The notes: generated by a model from the letters alone, not told the origin. Shown: positions 50,103 through 58,947, counted from the first letter of the stretch. The stretch: DNA of 64,000 bases from Pseudomonas azadiae (GCF_019145355.1 NZ_JAHSTY010000001.1:1364001-1428000), one strand, 5' to 3'. Numbers and translations: made by a program.

Positions 50103-50320
50103 TTAAAAAATTGGGCTCTTCTGCGAACGGTACCAGTCGATATCGAATTCGAGACTTACGAGCGTTTCTATAGCCTTCAGCCGCTGCTGGATCACCTGCC
50201 TTAATTCCAGATCATCCAATCGGTCATCCTCAGACATAAATCGTCAGAAACTGATTCGCCATTGAGGAAGTAGCTGTCCCAAGGGTTTTCTGCTGGGGTG
50301 CTGTTTTTTGTTTGAGTCAT
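50103..50320 (-). pseudogene. Small gene with probable single-base frameshift
   Basis: An ATG at 50320 follows a perfect AGGAGGG Shine-Dalgarno and opens MTQTKNSTPAENPWDSYFLN, but that frame ends after 39 codons. From the ATG at 50237 a second frame runs 44 codons (MSEDDRLDDLELRQ ... SQKSPIF) to 50103. One inserted T at the TTT/ATG junction would join them into a protein of about 72 residues, with SVSDDFM across the join, a segment like those in tails of some small antitoxins. Family otherwise unrecognised; it could also be two overlapping genes. Confidence 0.4.
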
Positions 50321-50413
50321 GGCATCCCTCCTATGAGTTGGCTGTAGACGATACAAGTCAGTTAGCCTGCTGCCTAGGTGGAAAATGTATCGATGCGGAT
50401 GGCAGGTTCAGAG

Positions 50414-50470
50414 AAACACCGAGTCGATCCCTTCGCAGCCTCGCTGGGGCTCGACAGCTCCCACATTTGA
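50414..50470. repeat. Second-family repeat, copy 2
   Basis: GTCGATCCCTTCGCAGCCTC then GCTGGGGCTCGACAGCTCCC and ACATTTGA. It lies just downstream of fic. Confidence 0.7.
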
Positions 50471-50514
50471 TCGGTGTGAGGCTGGGTTGAATCGTCAAAT
50501 GGGCCTGGGCCCGA

Positions 50515-52059
50515 TCATTCGTCGCCGCTATCCGACTCTCGTTCTTCAAACGCAGATCGCACTGCTTCCACAACCCGTTCGGCCAAGGGAGCGGCGTCCA
50601 GCTGCGGATAGGCTTTCTTCAATTTCACCGATACCTGCCAGCCATTTTCCTTGAGAGAGCGAATGACGCGGTTTGCGTCCTGGTCCGGCATTTCCAGCAC
50701 TTCCTTGAGCCGCTCCTGGGCGCGCTGAAAAATGATCAACGCACGCGCTTCATCGGCCATTTCTGTACGAACCGTATGCGCCACAACCTGTGCCGTATAC
50801 AGGACGTGCTCGGTCAAGTCGGGATAGCGCCACGCGAATTGCGCGTCCTCGTAATCGTCGAAGACCAGGTTGCTGCGGGTGCCATCCTCGTAGACGGCAA
50901 GTTCGCCAAACCGATAGGACGCGGCGTAGCGTTGTATGAATGGCCGCGAAAACACTTCGAGTGTCCGATCATAACGCGCCCGGAAATCAAGCGAACTGGT
51001 GATCGTGGCGGATACCGGCAGGATCACGCCATCCGGCACCGCCTTATCACGGATCAACGTATCGTTGATCAGAAAGCGATGGATCCGACCATTGCCGTCC
51101 CGCATGGGGTGGATATACACAAAAGCGAAAGCGATTGCCGCTGCCCGCGCCAACGGCTCGGCTCCCCGCGTGGCCAACTCGAATGCTTTCAAACCGTCGA
51201 GCAGTTGCGTCAGCCCCTCGAATGGCGGCGCAATGTAGTGCACGATGTCTTCGCGCATCGTCGCCTGCCCCACGAAGACCGGCGAGCGGCGCAAGCCCAA
51301 CCCGAGCGCGTCCTCACCCAGGATGCCGGCTTGCAGCCTGTGCAGGGTTTCGTTGCTCAACGGATCCTCGATATGGCCACAGTACTTGGCGATCACGTGG
51401 GCAAACCGCTGGATCCTGTCGGCTTTGTCTGCTTCTCTCTCGATCAGAAAGCTGGCACGCGACTCTTTGAACGTCAGCCAACTGGCCGTACGCATCAGGA
51501 TATCGGGGCCAAAGGTTTGGTTCAGCTCGCGCAGTGCCGCGCCGAGATCAAACTGCAGCGCTTCTTGCACGGCTTCAGTACGACGGACCAGAGGGCAGAA
51601 CGCTGGCACACCGGGAAGGTTATCGTTAATGCGCCAGCGCCGTATCCGCAGTGGCTCAACGCGGGTCAGGTAATGCTGGGCCGAAACAGCATCGACATAG
51701 CCGCCATTGGCGACATCGGGCACATCAAGATGCCTTCCGGTCAGCCACTCGTACAGGAATCCGGTACGGCGGGCGTATTGACCAAAGGGTGTTTTCCGAC
51801 ACCAGACTTCGACTGGCTCAGGGCCAGCGGCGGCAAACAGGCGCGCGAGGAATTCGAGGTGGATTTCTTCGTACTTGAGGCCAAACTCGAAATGCCCTGC
51901 AAAGTCGTCTGACGGTTGGTAGCTGACGGGATACTTGCGTTCAACCCGTCCATTGCTCTCGTGGCTCATGCGGGTAGTGCCAATCACCGATTCGACGCGT
52001 AGGGGCTGCGCAAGCGCGATACGGTAGCGGTCCGCGAGTACCTTGAAACCTACTTGCAT
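50515..52059 (-). CDS. Fic-domain protein (probable AMPylase)
   Basis: 514 residues. The Fic active site FVYIHPMRDGNGRIHRF (catalytic His near 330) is complete, so nucleotide transfer, usually AMP, onto a target hydroxyl is expected. Near residue 205 the segment ASFLIEREADKADRI resembles the class II inhibitory helix (S-x-x-x-E), but Glu is followed by Arg rather than Gly or Asn. The N-terminal 120 residues contain GFLYEWLTGRHLD, common in long Fic proteins, and the C-terminus (about 440-505) looks helical and winged-helix-like. No FicA-type antitoxin is adjacent. Confidence 0.88.
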   Translation of the reverse strand: MQVGFKVLADRYRIALAQPLRVESVIGTTRMSHESNGRVERKYPVSYQPSDDFAGHFEFGLKYEEIHLEFLARLFAAAGPEPVEVWCRKTPFGQYARRTGFLYEWLTGRHLDVPDVANGGYVDAVSAQHYLTRVEPLRIRRWRINDNLPGVPAFCPLVRRTEAVQEALQFDLGAALRELNQTFGPDILMRTASWLTFKESRASFLIEREADKADRIQRFAHVIAKYCGHIEDPLSNETLHRLQAGILGEDALGLGLRRSPVFVGQATMREDIVHYIAPPFEGLTQLLDGLKAFELATRGAEPLARAAAIAFAFVYIHPMRDGNGRIHRFLINDTLIRDKAVPDGVILPVSATITSSLDFRARYDRTLEVFSRPFIQRYAASYRFGELAVYEDGTRSNLVFDDYEDAQFAWRYPDLTEHVLYTAQVVAHTVRTEMADEARALIIFQRAQERLKEVLEMPDQDANRVIRSLKENGWQVSVKLKKAYPQLDAAPLAERVVEAVRSAFEERESDSGDE

Positions 52060-52084
52060 TGTCGAATCCCCTAACGAGCGCTAA

Positions 52085-52200
52085 AAAACGATAACGATTG
52101 GGGGATAGTAGGCGAAAACGTTAATTTGGTGTTCACGAAAACGCTAATGCGCACTTATATTTGTTAACGAATCCACTTTTTTCGGTGAAAACGCTAACGA
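52085..52200. promoter_or_regulatory. Direct-repeat array upstream of fic
   Basis: The motif GAAAACGYTAAY occurs at 52114-52125, 52137-52148 and 52187-52200, with a related AAAACGATAACGA at 52085-52097 and TAACGA remnants at 52074 and 52165. All full copies have the same orientation. They lie 26-141 bases before the fic start in an AT-rich stretch, as operator sites would. Confidence 0.55.
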
Positions 52201-52244
52201 CGCTTACAGATTCGATGCGGGTTTATGGGTTCAACAGGAAACCA

Positions 52245-52293
52245 AGGCGATGCCTTCGCAGCCTCGCTGGGGCTCGAGAGCTCCCATATTTGA
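52245..52293. repeat. Second-family repeat, copy 3
   Basis: GGCGATGCCTTCGCAGCCTC then GCTGGGGCTCGAGAGCTCCC and ATATTTGAA. It marks the boundary between the fic region and the lysR gene. Confidence 0.7.
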
Positions 52294-52306
52294 ATTGGGG
52301 TGGGGC

Positions 52307-53266
52307 TTAGATTGGGGCTTTCAGGTCTACGCCCAACGCCGTGGCGAAGGCTTTCACCATCGGGCTTCTTGGCGCGTTGTGGCGAAGGATCAGGTTGAAC
52401 GCGGTGTTCAGGTGAACCTGCTCAGGGCACAGTGCGCGCAGGCGCCCTTCCCTTATCAACGGCGCGGCGTAGTGTTGCGGCAGAAAGCCCAGAAAGCGGC
52501 CGGTGAGGATCAGGATGGCGACGGCTTCGACCTGGGAAGCCGAGGCGGACTGGCTGTCGTGGTGGACGAAGTTGGGCTTGTCGCGGTGGATGGCGTAGCG
52601 ATGGTTGACCACTTCGTATTGGCGCAGCACGTGCGGGGTGATGTCGCTCGCGGTGAACAGGGGATGTCCTACGGCGCAGTAGGCGTGGGCCTTTTCTTCG
52701 TACAGGGGGAAATAGTCGAATTCCTCGCGGCGTTGGTACACCGGGACGATGCCGACGATCAACCGGCCTTCGACGACGCCGCGTTCAATTTCGTCCAGTT
52801 GCGAGGCATGCAAGCGCAATCTAATTTTTGGCGATTCACTGTGCAGTTTTCCAAGCGCGGCAATTAGCGGGGAATTAACGTCCGAGACGGTGTTATCAAT
52901 AACGCCCACACTAAGGTCGCCAATCAGTTCATTTTGCGCCGAACTAAGCTTGTCGCGAAAACTGTCCACCGAGGTAAATAACTCGATGGACGCTTGATAC
53001 ACCAACTTGCCTTCTTCGGTCAGCCCGAACCCTTCCCGGCCCCGCGTGCACAGGCGCATGCCGATGCGAATCTCGAGGTCGGAAATCTGTTTGCTGATGG
53101 CCGCCAGGCCCACATTCAGCTCGTTTTGCGCGGCACTGAAACCGCCGGCCTCGACCACGGCCATGAATACCCGCAGCAACTTGAAGTCCAGCCCGCTCAG
53201 TTGCAGCGGCGGTCTTGTGCCGGGTTTGGGTGGCAGGTTTCCAGAAGTGGAAAGTGGGGTTTCCAT
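52307..53266 (-). CDS. LysR-family transcriptional regulator
   Basis: About 319 residues. The N-terminal helix-turn-helix (about 22-82) reads LDFKLLRVFMAVVEAGGFSAAQ ... VGLAAISKQISDLEIRIG, preceded by an unusual 20-residue Pro-rich lead. The effector domain follows (about 110-310). I use the ATG at 53266; a TTG at 53284 is in frame. It is divergent from the lyase gene at 53461 across 194 bases, the classical position for its controller. Confidence 0.88.
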   Translation of the reverse strand: METPLSTSGNLPPKPGTRPPLQLSGLDFKLLRVFMAVVEAGGFSAAQNELNVGLAAISKQISDLEIRIGMRLCTRGREGFGLTEEGKLVYQASIELFTSVDSFRDKLSSAQNELIGDLSVGVIDNTVSDVNSPLIAALGKLHSESPKIRLRLHASQLDEIERGVVEGRLIVGIVPVYQRREEFDYFPLYEEKAHAYCAVGHPLFTASDITPHVLRQYEVVNHRYAIHRDKPNFVHHDSQSASASQVEAVAILILTGRFLGFLPQHYAAPLIREGRLRALCPEQVHLNTAFNLILRHNAPRSPMVKAFATALGVDLKAPI

Positions 53267-53460
53267 AATACGCGTTGACCTCAAGTGCCATATTCAACAG
53301 GCTTGAACCCAATCCTTGAATATAGCCAGGCGGCGATAATGAACATAAACATCCGCCCTTGGCAACCTTGAATACGGCGCGTCAGACGCTGGTTCTACCT
53401 CGATGATTTTTAGTGTTACTGCCTCCGACTCTTTTCTAAAAACAAGCGTGAGGAACACCC

Positions 53461-54888
53461 ATGTCCCAGCCTACCGACCGCCTTTGGGGCGCTCGTTTCA
53501 AGACCGGTCCGTCTGCGGCATTGGCCGCTCTATCCCGCTGCCCTGAGCAGTATTTTCGCCTCACGCCCTACGATCTCGCCGGCTCGCGTGCCCACGCCCG
53601 TGAATTGCAGCGTGCCGGCTTGCTGGATGAGTCGGAGACCCTGCGCACGCTGGAAGCGCTGGACCGTATCGGTGATGACTTCGCCGCCGGCCGCCTGCAT
53701 CCGACCCTGGATGACGAAGACGTACACACCTTTATCGAACGCGTATTGACCGAGCGCCTGGGCGCCCTGGGCGGCAAGTTGCGCGCCGGGCGTTCACGCA
53801 ATGACCAGACGGCCAACGACCTGCGCCTGTTCCTGCGTGACCATGCGCGCACCATCACCACGCAGGTGTTGGGTTTGCAGCAGGCGCTGGTCGAGCAGGC
53901 TGAACAGCACGTGGAGAGCATCTGCCCAGGCTTTACCCATTTGCAGCAAGCGCAGCCGATTGTGTTCGCCCACCACTTGCTGGCCCATGCGCAGTCGATG
54001 CTGCGCGATGTGCAGCGCCTGGTGGATTGGGATGCGCGCACGGCGTTGTCGCCCTTGGGCGCGGCGGCGATGGCGGGTTCGGCGATTGCGCGCCAGCCGG
54101 AGTATTCGGCCAAGGAAATGGGCTACACCGGGCCGTGCGAAAACTCCATCGACGCGGTCGCCAGCCGTGACCATGTGGCGGAGTTCCTGTTTGTGGCGGG
54201 CATGCTCGGGGTGAATATTTCGCGGCTGTCGGAGGAATTTTGCCTGTGGTCGTCGCGCCAGTTTCGCTGGGTGGTGCTGGACGATGCCTACGCCACCGGC
54301 AGCTCGATCATGCCGCAGAAAAAGAACCCGGACATTGCCGAATTGGCGCGGGGCAAGGCTGGGCGTTTGATCGGTAATTTGACCGGGTTGATGTCGACGC
54401 TCAAGTCGTTGCCGCTGTCGTACAACCGCGACTTGAGTGAAGACAAGCACAGCGTGTTGGACAGCGTGGACACCTTGCTGCTGGTGTTGCCGGCGATGGC
54501 CGGGATGGTGGCGACCATGAAGGTGCAGGTCGACGAGCTGCGCCGGCAGGCGCCGATGGGCTTTACCTTGGCGACCGAGGTGGCGGATTGGTTGGCAACC
54601 CGAGGTGTGCCGTTCAAGGAAGCCCATGAGATCACCGGCGCTTTGGTGCAGGCCTGTGAGAAGCATGAGATTGAGTTGTGGGAAGCCTCGCCAGCGATGT
54701 TGGCTGAGGTGGATGCGCGGTTGCTGCCGCAGGTGCGCGATTGCTTGACCCTGGAGGCGGCGATTGCGGCGCGCAGTGGCTGGGGTGGGACGGCGCCGGA
54801 GCGGGTGAAGGAGCAGATTGGACGGTTGAAGGTGGCGTTGGCTGAGCAGCGCAAGTGGGCTGACAGCTATCAGGGGTTTCGGATTTGA
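53461..54888 (+). CDS. argH: Argininosuccinate lyase-like C-N lyase
   Basis: 475 residues, fumarase/aspartase superfamily, which release fumarate from N-substituted aspartates. Family blocks are LWGARF, GRSRNDQTANDL, the catalytic His in GFTHLQQAQPIVFAHH, and the loop signature GSSIMPQKKNPD (catalytic Ser near 282). It is close to ArgH but differs near the substrate pocket (for example FRWVVLDDAYAT before the signature). It lies with a LysR gene and a polar amino-acid importer rather than with arginine biosynthesis genes, so it may be a catabolic paralogue; a housekeeping argH elsewhere would be expected. Confidence 0.85.
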   Translation: MSQPTDRLWGARFKTGPSAALAALSRCPEQYFRLTPYDLAGSRAHARELQRAGLLDESETLRTLEALDRIGDDFAAGRLHPTLDDEDVHTFIERVLTERLGALGGKLRAGRSRNDQTANDLRLFLRDHARTITTQVLGLQQALVEQAEQHVESICPGFTHLQQAQPIVFAHHLLAHAQSMLRDVQRLVDWDARTALSPLGAAAMAGSAIARQPEYSAKEMGYTGPCENSIDAVASRDHVAEFLFVAGMLGVNISRLSEEFCLWSSRQFRWVVLDDAYATGSSIMPQKKNPDIAELARGKAGRLIGNLTGLMSTLKSLPLSYNRDLSEDKHSVLDSVDTLLLVLPAMAGMVATMKVQVDELRRQAPMGFTLATEVADWLATRGVPFKEAHEITGALVQACEKHEIELWEASPAMLAEVDARLLPQVRDCLTLEAAIAARSGWGGTAPERVKEQIGRLKVALAEQRKWADSYQGFRI

Positions 54889-54914
54889 GTCTGTGGACTT
54901 TGTGGTGTCTGGGC

Positions 54915-54948
54915 CGGCCTCTTCGCAGGCAAGCCAGCTCCCACATTT
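54915..54948. repeat. Single REP unit
   Basis: TCTTCGCAGGCAAGCCAGCT followed by CCCACATTTG is one unpaired arm in the gap between the lyase and the permease gene. Confidence 0.6.
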
Positions 54949-54994
54949 GCACCGCGTACACCCGTTAGAGCGTTAATAGTTTCGGAGAATCACC

Positions 54995-55873
54995 ATGAAC
55001 CAAACCCCGGCCGAGCGCTTGGAGATAGAGCGCAAGCTGTCCGAGAACCAGTTCGATATCACCCAGTACGAGCATGTGCCGCGGCGGTATTACGGGCGGA
55101 TGTTCTTTGCCACGTTGATTGTGATTGCGTTGGCGGCGCTGTTGCGTGCGTTTGCCAATGGCCAGATCGAATGGTCCTACATCGGCCAGTTCCTCACGTC
55201 CGAGGCGATCCTGTGGGGTCTGGCCAATACCATCATCATGTCGATCCTGGCGATGGCGCTGGGCGTGGTGATCGGGGTGATCACGGCGATCATGCGCATG
55301 TCGGCCAACCCGATTCTGCGCTATGTGGCCATCACCTACACCTGGCTGTTTCGCGGCACGCCGCTGATTTTGCAGTTGCTGCTGTGGTTCAACCTGGCGT
55401 TGATCTTCCCGGTGATCGCGATTCCGGGCGTGTTCAGCATCGACACCGTCGACCTGATGACGCCGTTCGTGGCCGCCCTGCTCGGGCTGAGTATCAACCA
55501 GGGCGCGTACACCGCCGAGGTGGTGCGCGCCGGGCTGTTGTCGGTGGACACCGGCCAGTACGAAGCCGCCAAGTCGATCGGTATGCCGAGCCTGCAGGCG
55601 CTGCGTAGGATCATTCTGCCGCAGGCCATGCGCGTGATCATTCCGCCGGTAGGCAACGAGTTCATCAGCATGGTGAAAATGACCAGCCTGGCCAGCGTGA
55701 TCCAGTACTCGGAGCTGCTGCACAACGCGCAAAACATTTACTACGCCAACGCGCGGGTCATGGAGCTGCTGATGGTGGCGGGCATCTGGTACCTGGCGGT
55801 GGTGACGGTTCTTTCATTTGGTCAAAGCCGCCTCGAGCGTCGTTTTGCCCGCGGCGCCGGCAAGCGTTCGTAA
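54995..55873 (+). CDS. Polar amino-acid ABC transporter permease
   Basis: 292 residues, HisM/GlnP-like, with an N-terminal cytoplasmic stretch of about 35 residues and about six membrane helices. The EAA loop SVDTGQYEAAKSIGMPSLQALRRIILPQAMR is intact, with LSINQGAYTAEVVRAG before it. Only one permease gene is present, so it probably forms a homodimer. It is 107 bases after the lyase gene on the same strand. Confidence 0.92.
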   Translation: MNQTPAERLEIERKLSENQFDITQYEHVPRRYYGRMFFATLIVIALAALLRAFANGQIEWSYIGQFLTSEAILWGLANTIIMSILAMALGVVIGVITAIMRMSANPILRYVAITYTWLFRGTPLILQLLLWFNLALIFPVIAIPGVFSIDTVDLMTPFVAALLGLSINQGAYTAEVVRAGLLSVDTGQYEAAKSIGMPSLQALRRIILPQAMRVIIPPVGNEFISMVKMTSLASVIQYSELLHNAQNIYYANARVMELLMVAGIWYLAVVTVLSFGQSRLERRFARGAGKRS

Positions 55874-55897
55874 GTCTGGGTTGAGGAGATTTGCCCC

Positions 55898-56662
55898 ATG
55901 AGAAGCATCGTCAAGGCCGTCAACCTGAACAAGTATTACGACCAGTATCACGCGCTGCGCGACATCAATATCGAGGTCGAGCAAGGCGAAGTGATGTGCA
56001 TCATCGGCCCGTCCGGCTCGGGCAAAAGCACCCTGCTGCGGTGCGTCAACCAGCTGGAAAAAATCGACAAGGGCGGCCTGTGGGTCGACGGCGAACTGGT
56101 GGGTTACCGGGTGGTCGGCAACAAGCTGCACGAGATGAATGAAGTGCAGATCGCCCGCCAGCGCCTGGCCACCGGCATGGTGTTCCAGCGTTTCAATTTG
56201 TTCCCGCACATGACCGTGCTGCAAAACATCATCGAAGGCCCGTGCCAGGTGCTCAAGCGCTCGCCCAAAGAGGCCATCGAAGATGCGCTGGAGCTGCTGG
56301 CCCGCGTGGGCCTGGCGGACAAGCGCAATGCCTACCCGGTGGAGTTGTCTGGCGGCCAGCAGCAGCGTGTGGCGATTGCCCGCGCGTTGGCGATGCGCCC
56401 CAAGCTGATGTTATTCGACGAACCCACGTCAGCCCTCGACCCGGAGCTGGTAGGCGAAGTGCTGTCGGTGATGCGCGATTTGGCCAGCACCGGCATGACC
56501 ATGATCGTGGTCACCCATGAGTTGGGCTTTGCCCGCGAAGTCTCCAACCGCATGGTGTTTATGGATGCCGGCCAGATTGTGGAAGCCGGCAGCCCCGAAG
56601 ACATTCTAATAAGCCCACAAAACCCGCGTACCCAAAGCTTTATTTCTGCCGTTCGCACTTAA
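55898..56662 (+). CDS. Polar amino-acid ABC transporter ATP-binding protein
   Basis: 254 residues. Walker [21 protein letters not shown], signature [18 protein letters not shown] and Walker [19 protein letters not shown] are complete. It follows the permease after 24 bases. Similar in type to GlnQ/HisP and to AotP in this window. Confidence 0.93.
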   Translation: MRSIVKAVNLNKYYDQYHALRDINIEVEQGEVMCIIGPSGSGKSTLLRCVNQLEKIDKGGLWVDGELVGYRVVGNKLHEMNEVQIARQRLATGMVFQRFNLFPHMTVLQNIIEGPCQVLKRSPKEAIEDALELLARVGLADKRNAYPVELSGGQQQRVAIARALAMRPKLMLFDEPTSALDPELVGEVLSVMRDLASTGMTMIVVTHELGFAREVSNRMVFMDAGQIVEAGSPEDILISPQNPRTQSFISAVRT

Positions 56663-56687
56663 CTAAAAAACTAACGAGAACGCCCCC

Positions 56688-57509
56688 ATGAAAACACTGT
56701 TTATCCCCACCTTGCTCGCCGGCCTGATGGCGTCCAGTTGCGTGTTCGCCGCCTTGCCGCAAGCCATCAAGGACAAGGGCGAGATCAGCGCGGCCATCGT
56801 GCCGAACTACCCGCCGATGGATTTCAAGGACCCGGCCACCAACACGCTCACCGGTTTTGACTATGACCTGGGCAACGCCTTGGCCGAGCGCCTGGGCGTG
56901 AAGATCAAGTGGCAGGAAACCGGCTTCGAGCAGATGCTCAGCGGCCTGACCACCAAGCGTGTGGACATTGTGCTGTCGGGCATGACCGACACCGCCGAGC
57001 GCCAGAAGTCGGTGACCTTTATCGACTACTTCACCAGCGGCCCGCAGTTGTACACCTTGGCCAAGCGCGAAGAGATCAAGGAACTGACTGACCTGTGCGG
57101 TAAAAAAGTCGGCACCAGCCGTCGTACGACCTGGCCGTCGGAAATTACCGCATGGAGTAAAGAACACTGCGAAGCGGCGGGTAAGCCGGCGATCGTGGTG
57201 ATCGGCACCGAAGGCTCGGCGGATGCGCGGGCGCAGTTGCAGCAGAACCGGCTGGATGCGGCGATGCAGGGCAGCGAGACGATTCCTTATTTGATGTCGC
57301 TGGACAAGGGCAAGTACAGGCCGGTGGGGTTGGCGATTTCCAAGCAGTTCACCGGGCTTGGGATCGAGAAGAGCAATACTGAATTGGTCACGGCAATCAG
57401 TGAGGCGTTGCAGGGCATGATTGAGGATGGGACCTATGGCAAGATCCTGAAGAAATGGGATCTGGAGCAAGGTGCCGTCGAAAAAATCAGCATCAATGCC
57501 GGCCAGTAA
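56688..57509 (+). CDS. Amino-acid ABC transporter substrate-binding protein
   Basis: Periplasmic binding protein of 273 residues, signal peptide MKTLFIPTLLAGLMASSCVFA cleaved before ALPQA. Family 3 motifs: AIVPNYPPMDFKD, GFDYDLGNALAERLGVK, SGLTTKRVDIVLSGMTDTAERQ. The carboxylate-binding Arg is kept (TSRRTTWPSE). The two Cys near 140-160 (DLCGKK, EHCEAA) may form a disulfide. Last gene of the importer, followed by a repeat pair. Confidence 0.92.
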   Translation: MKTLFIPTLLAGLMASSCVFAALPQAIKDKGEISAAIVPNYPPMDFKDPATNTLTGFDYDLGNALAERLGVKIKWQETGFEQMLSGLTTKRVDIVLSGMTDTAERQKSVTFIDYFTSGPQLYTLAKREEIKELTDLCGKKVGTSRRTTWPSEITAWSKEHCEAAGKPAIVVIGTEGSADARAQLQQNRLDAAMQGSETIPYLMSLDKGKYRPVGLAISKQFTGLGIEKSNTELVTAISEALQGMIEDGTYGKILKKWDLEQGAVEKISINAGQ

Positions 57510-57518
57510 TACAATCTG

Positions 57519-57612
57519 AATGTGGGAGGGGGCTTGCCTCCGATTGCGGTGGGTCAGATACACATGCTTTTGCTGGCATGCCCTCATCGGGGGCAAGCCC
57601 CCTCCCACATTG
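57519..57612. repeat. REP-type inverted pair (GGGGGC variant)
   Basis: GTGGGAGGGGGCTTGCCTCC and GGGGGCAAGCCCCCTCCCAC flank a centre CAGATACACATGCTTTTGCTG. It is a variant of the family seen elsewhere and separates the importer from the MFS gene. Confidence 0.8.
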
Positions 57613-57690
57613 GATCTGTGTTCACATTTAATCTGTGCCCACATGTGATCTGTGTGGCCCTGGACAAATGACAAGGACGCTCGCCCCACC

Positions 57691-58881
57691 GTGGCCACCT
57701 ACTCCCTGGTAATCCGCCGCCTGATGATTTGCTCGGTGACCATCGTGGTCAGCCGCGCCATGACCAGCCCGTTGCTGGCCTTGCTGCTGAGCACTCGCCT
57801 GGGCCTCAACCAGCAGGACATCGGCCTGCTGATGGGCATCGCGGTGTTTATCGCGACCTTACTCGGCCTGTACGGCGGCTACATCATTGATCGCCTGGAA
57901 AAACGCAAGCTGCTGATCCTGGCCATGCTCTCCAGCGCCATCGGTTTTCTGTTGCTGACCTTTGCCAGCGACCTTTACCTCACCACCCTGACCCTGGTGA
58001 TCACCGAAGCCGCGTCGGCGCTGTTCCTGATCGGTTCCAAGGCCATCATCAGCGAAAACCTGCCGGTGGGTGAGCGCGCCAAGGTCTTTTCCCTGCGCTA
58101 CACCTTGACCAACGTCGGTTACGCCACCGGTCCGATGGTGGGTGTGGTGATTGCCGGGCATATGCAGTTGGCGCCGTTTCTGATCGCCAGCGCGATTGCC
58201 TTCACCAGCGTGTTCCTGATGATCGGCATCCCGCCCACCCAGCGCGATGACAGCCACAAGCCCTTGAGTTTCCTCACGACCCTGCACACCTTGCGCAGCG
58301 ACCGCACGCTGATCCTGTTTACCAGCGGCAGCCTGTTGAGCACCATTGTCCATGGGCGCTATACGCTTTATCTGTCACAGTTCCTGCTGGTGGCCTACAA
58401 GCCCGCCGAGGCATTGAAGATTCTGTCTGCGGTGCTGGCCTGCAACGCCATCACCGTGATTGTGATGCAGTACCAGGTCGGCCGTTTTCTCAAGCGTGAG
58501 CAACTGCGCTACTGGATCGTGCTGGGCACCTTATTGTTCATCGCCGGGCTGGTCGGTTTCAGCCTGGCCGACAGCCTGCTCGGTTGGTGCGTGGCGATGT
58601 TCGTGTTCACCTTGGGCGAGATGATCATCTACCCCTGCGAATTCCTGTTCATCGACACCATCGCCCCGGACGCGCTGCGCGGCAGTTACTACGGCGCGCA
58701 GAACCTGGCGGCGTTCGGCGGGGCGCTGAGCCCGGTGATTTGTGGTTATTTGCTGATCAATGCGGCACCGGCCAGCATGTTCTATGCACTGGGGGCGTTG
58801 ACTGCAATCGGCGGTAGCCTGTGTTTCGTGAGTGGGCGGCGTGTGGCTGCGAACCCAACCCCACCAGCACCACTGCTCTAA
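57691..58881 (+). CDS. MFS transporter
   Basis: About 396 residues with about 12 hydrophobic segments. GGYIIDRLEKRKLLILAML is the loop 2-3 signature and LPVGERAKVFSLRYTLTNVGYATGP resembles drug/metabolite exporters of the YdeE/MdtH type. The start is uncertain: GTG 57691 is used because it precedes the first helix directly, but an in-frame GTG at 57652 exists. It may export a product of the lyase cassette or be independent. Confidence 0.82.
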   Translation: MATYSLVIRRLMICSVTIVVSRAMTSPLLALLLSTRLGLNQQDIGLLMGIAVFIATLLGLYGGYIIDRLEKRKLLILAMLSSAIGFLLLTFASDLYLTTLTLVITEAASALFLIGSKAIISENLPVGERAKVFSLRYTLTNVGYATGPMVGVVIAGHMQLAPFLIASAIAFTSVFLMIGIPPTQRDDSHKPLSFLTTLHTLRSDRTLILFTSGSLLSTIVHGRYTLYLSQFLLVAYKPAEALKILSAVLACNAITVIVMQYQVGRFLKREQLRYWIVLGTLLFIAGLVGFSLADSLLGWCVAMFVFTLGEMIIYPCEFLFIDTIAPDALRGSYYGAQNLAAFGGALSPVICGYLLINAAPASMFYALGALTAIGGSLCFVSGRRVAANPTPPAPLL

Positions 58882-58947
58882 TGTGGGAGCTTCGTAACTG
58901 CTGATATTTGCGTACTATCCAGCTATATATCTCACGGACCCGAGCCC

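Noticed and set aside
47818..52059. Prophage remnant
   Set aside because: Apart from the Bro-N protein there are no integrase, structural, lysis or replication genes and no attachment-site duplication that I can see.
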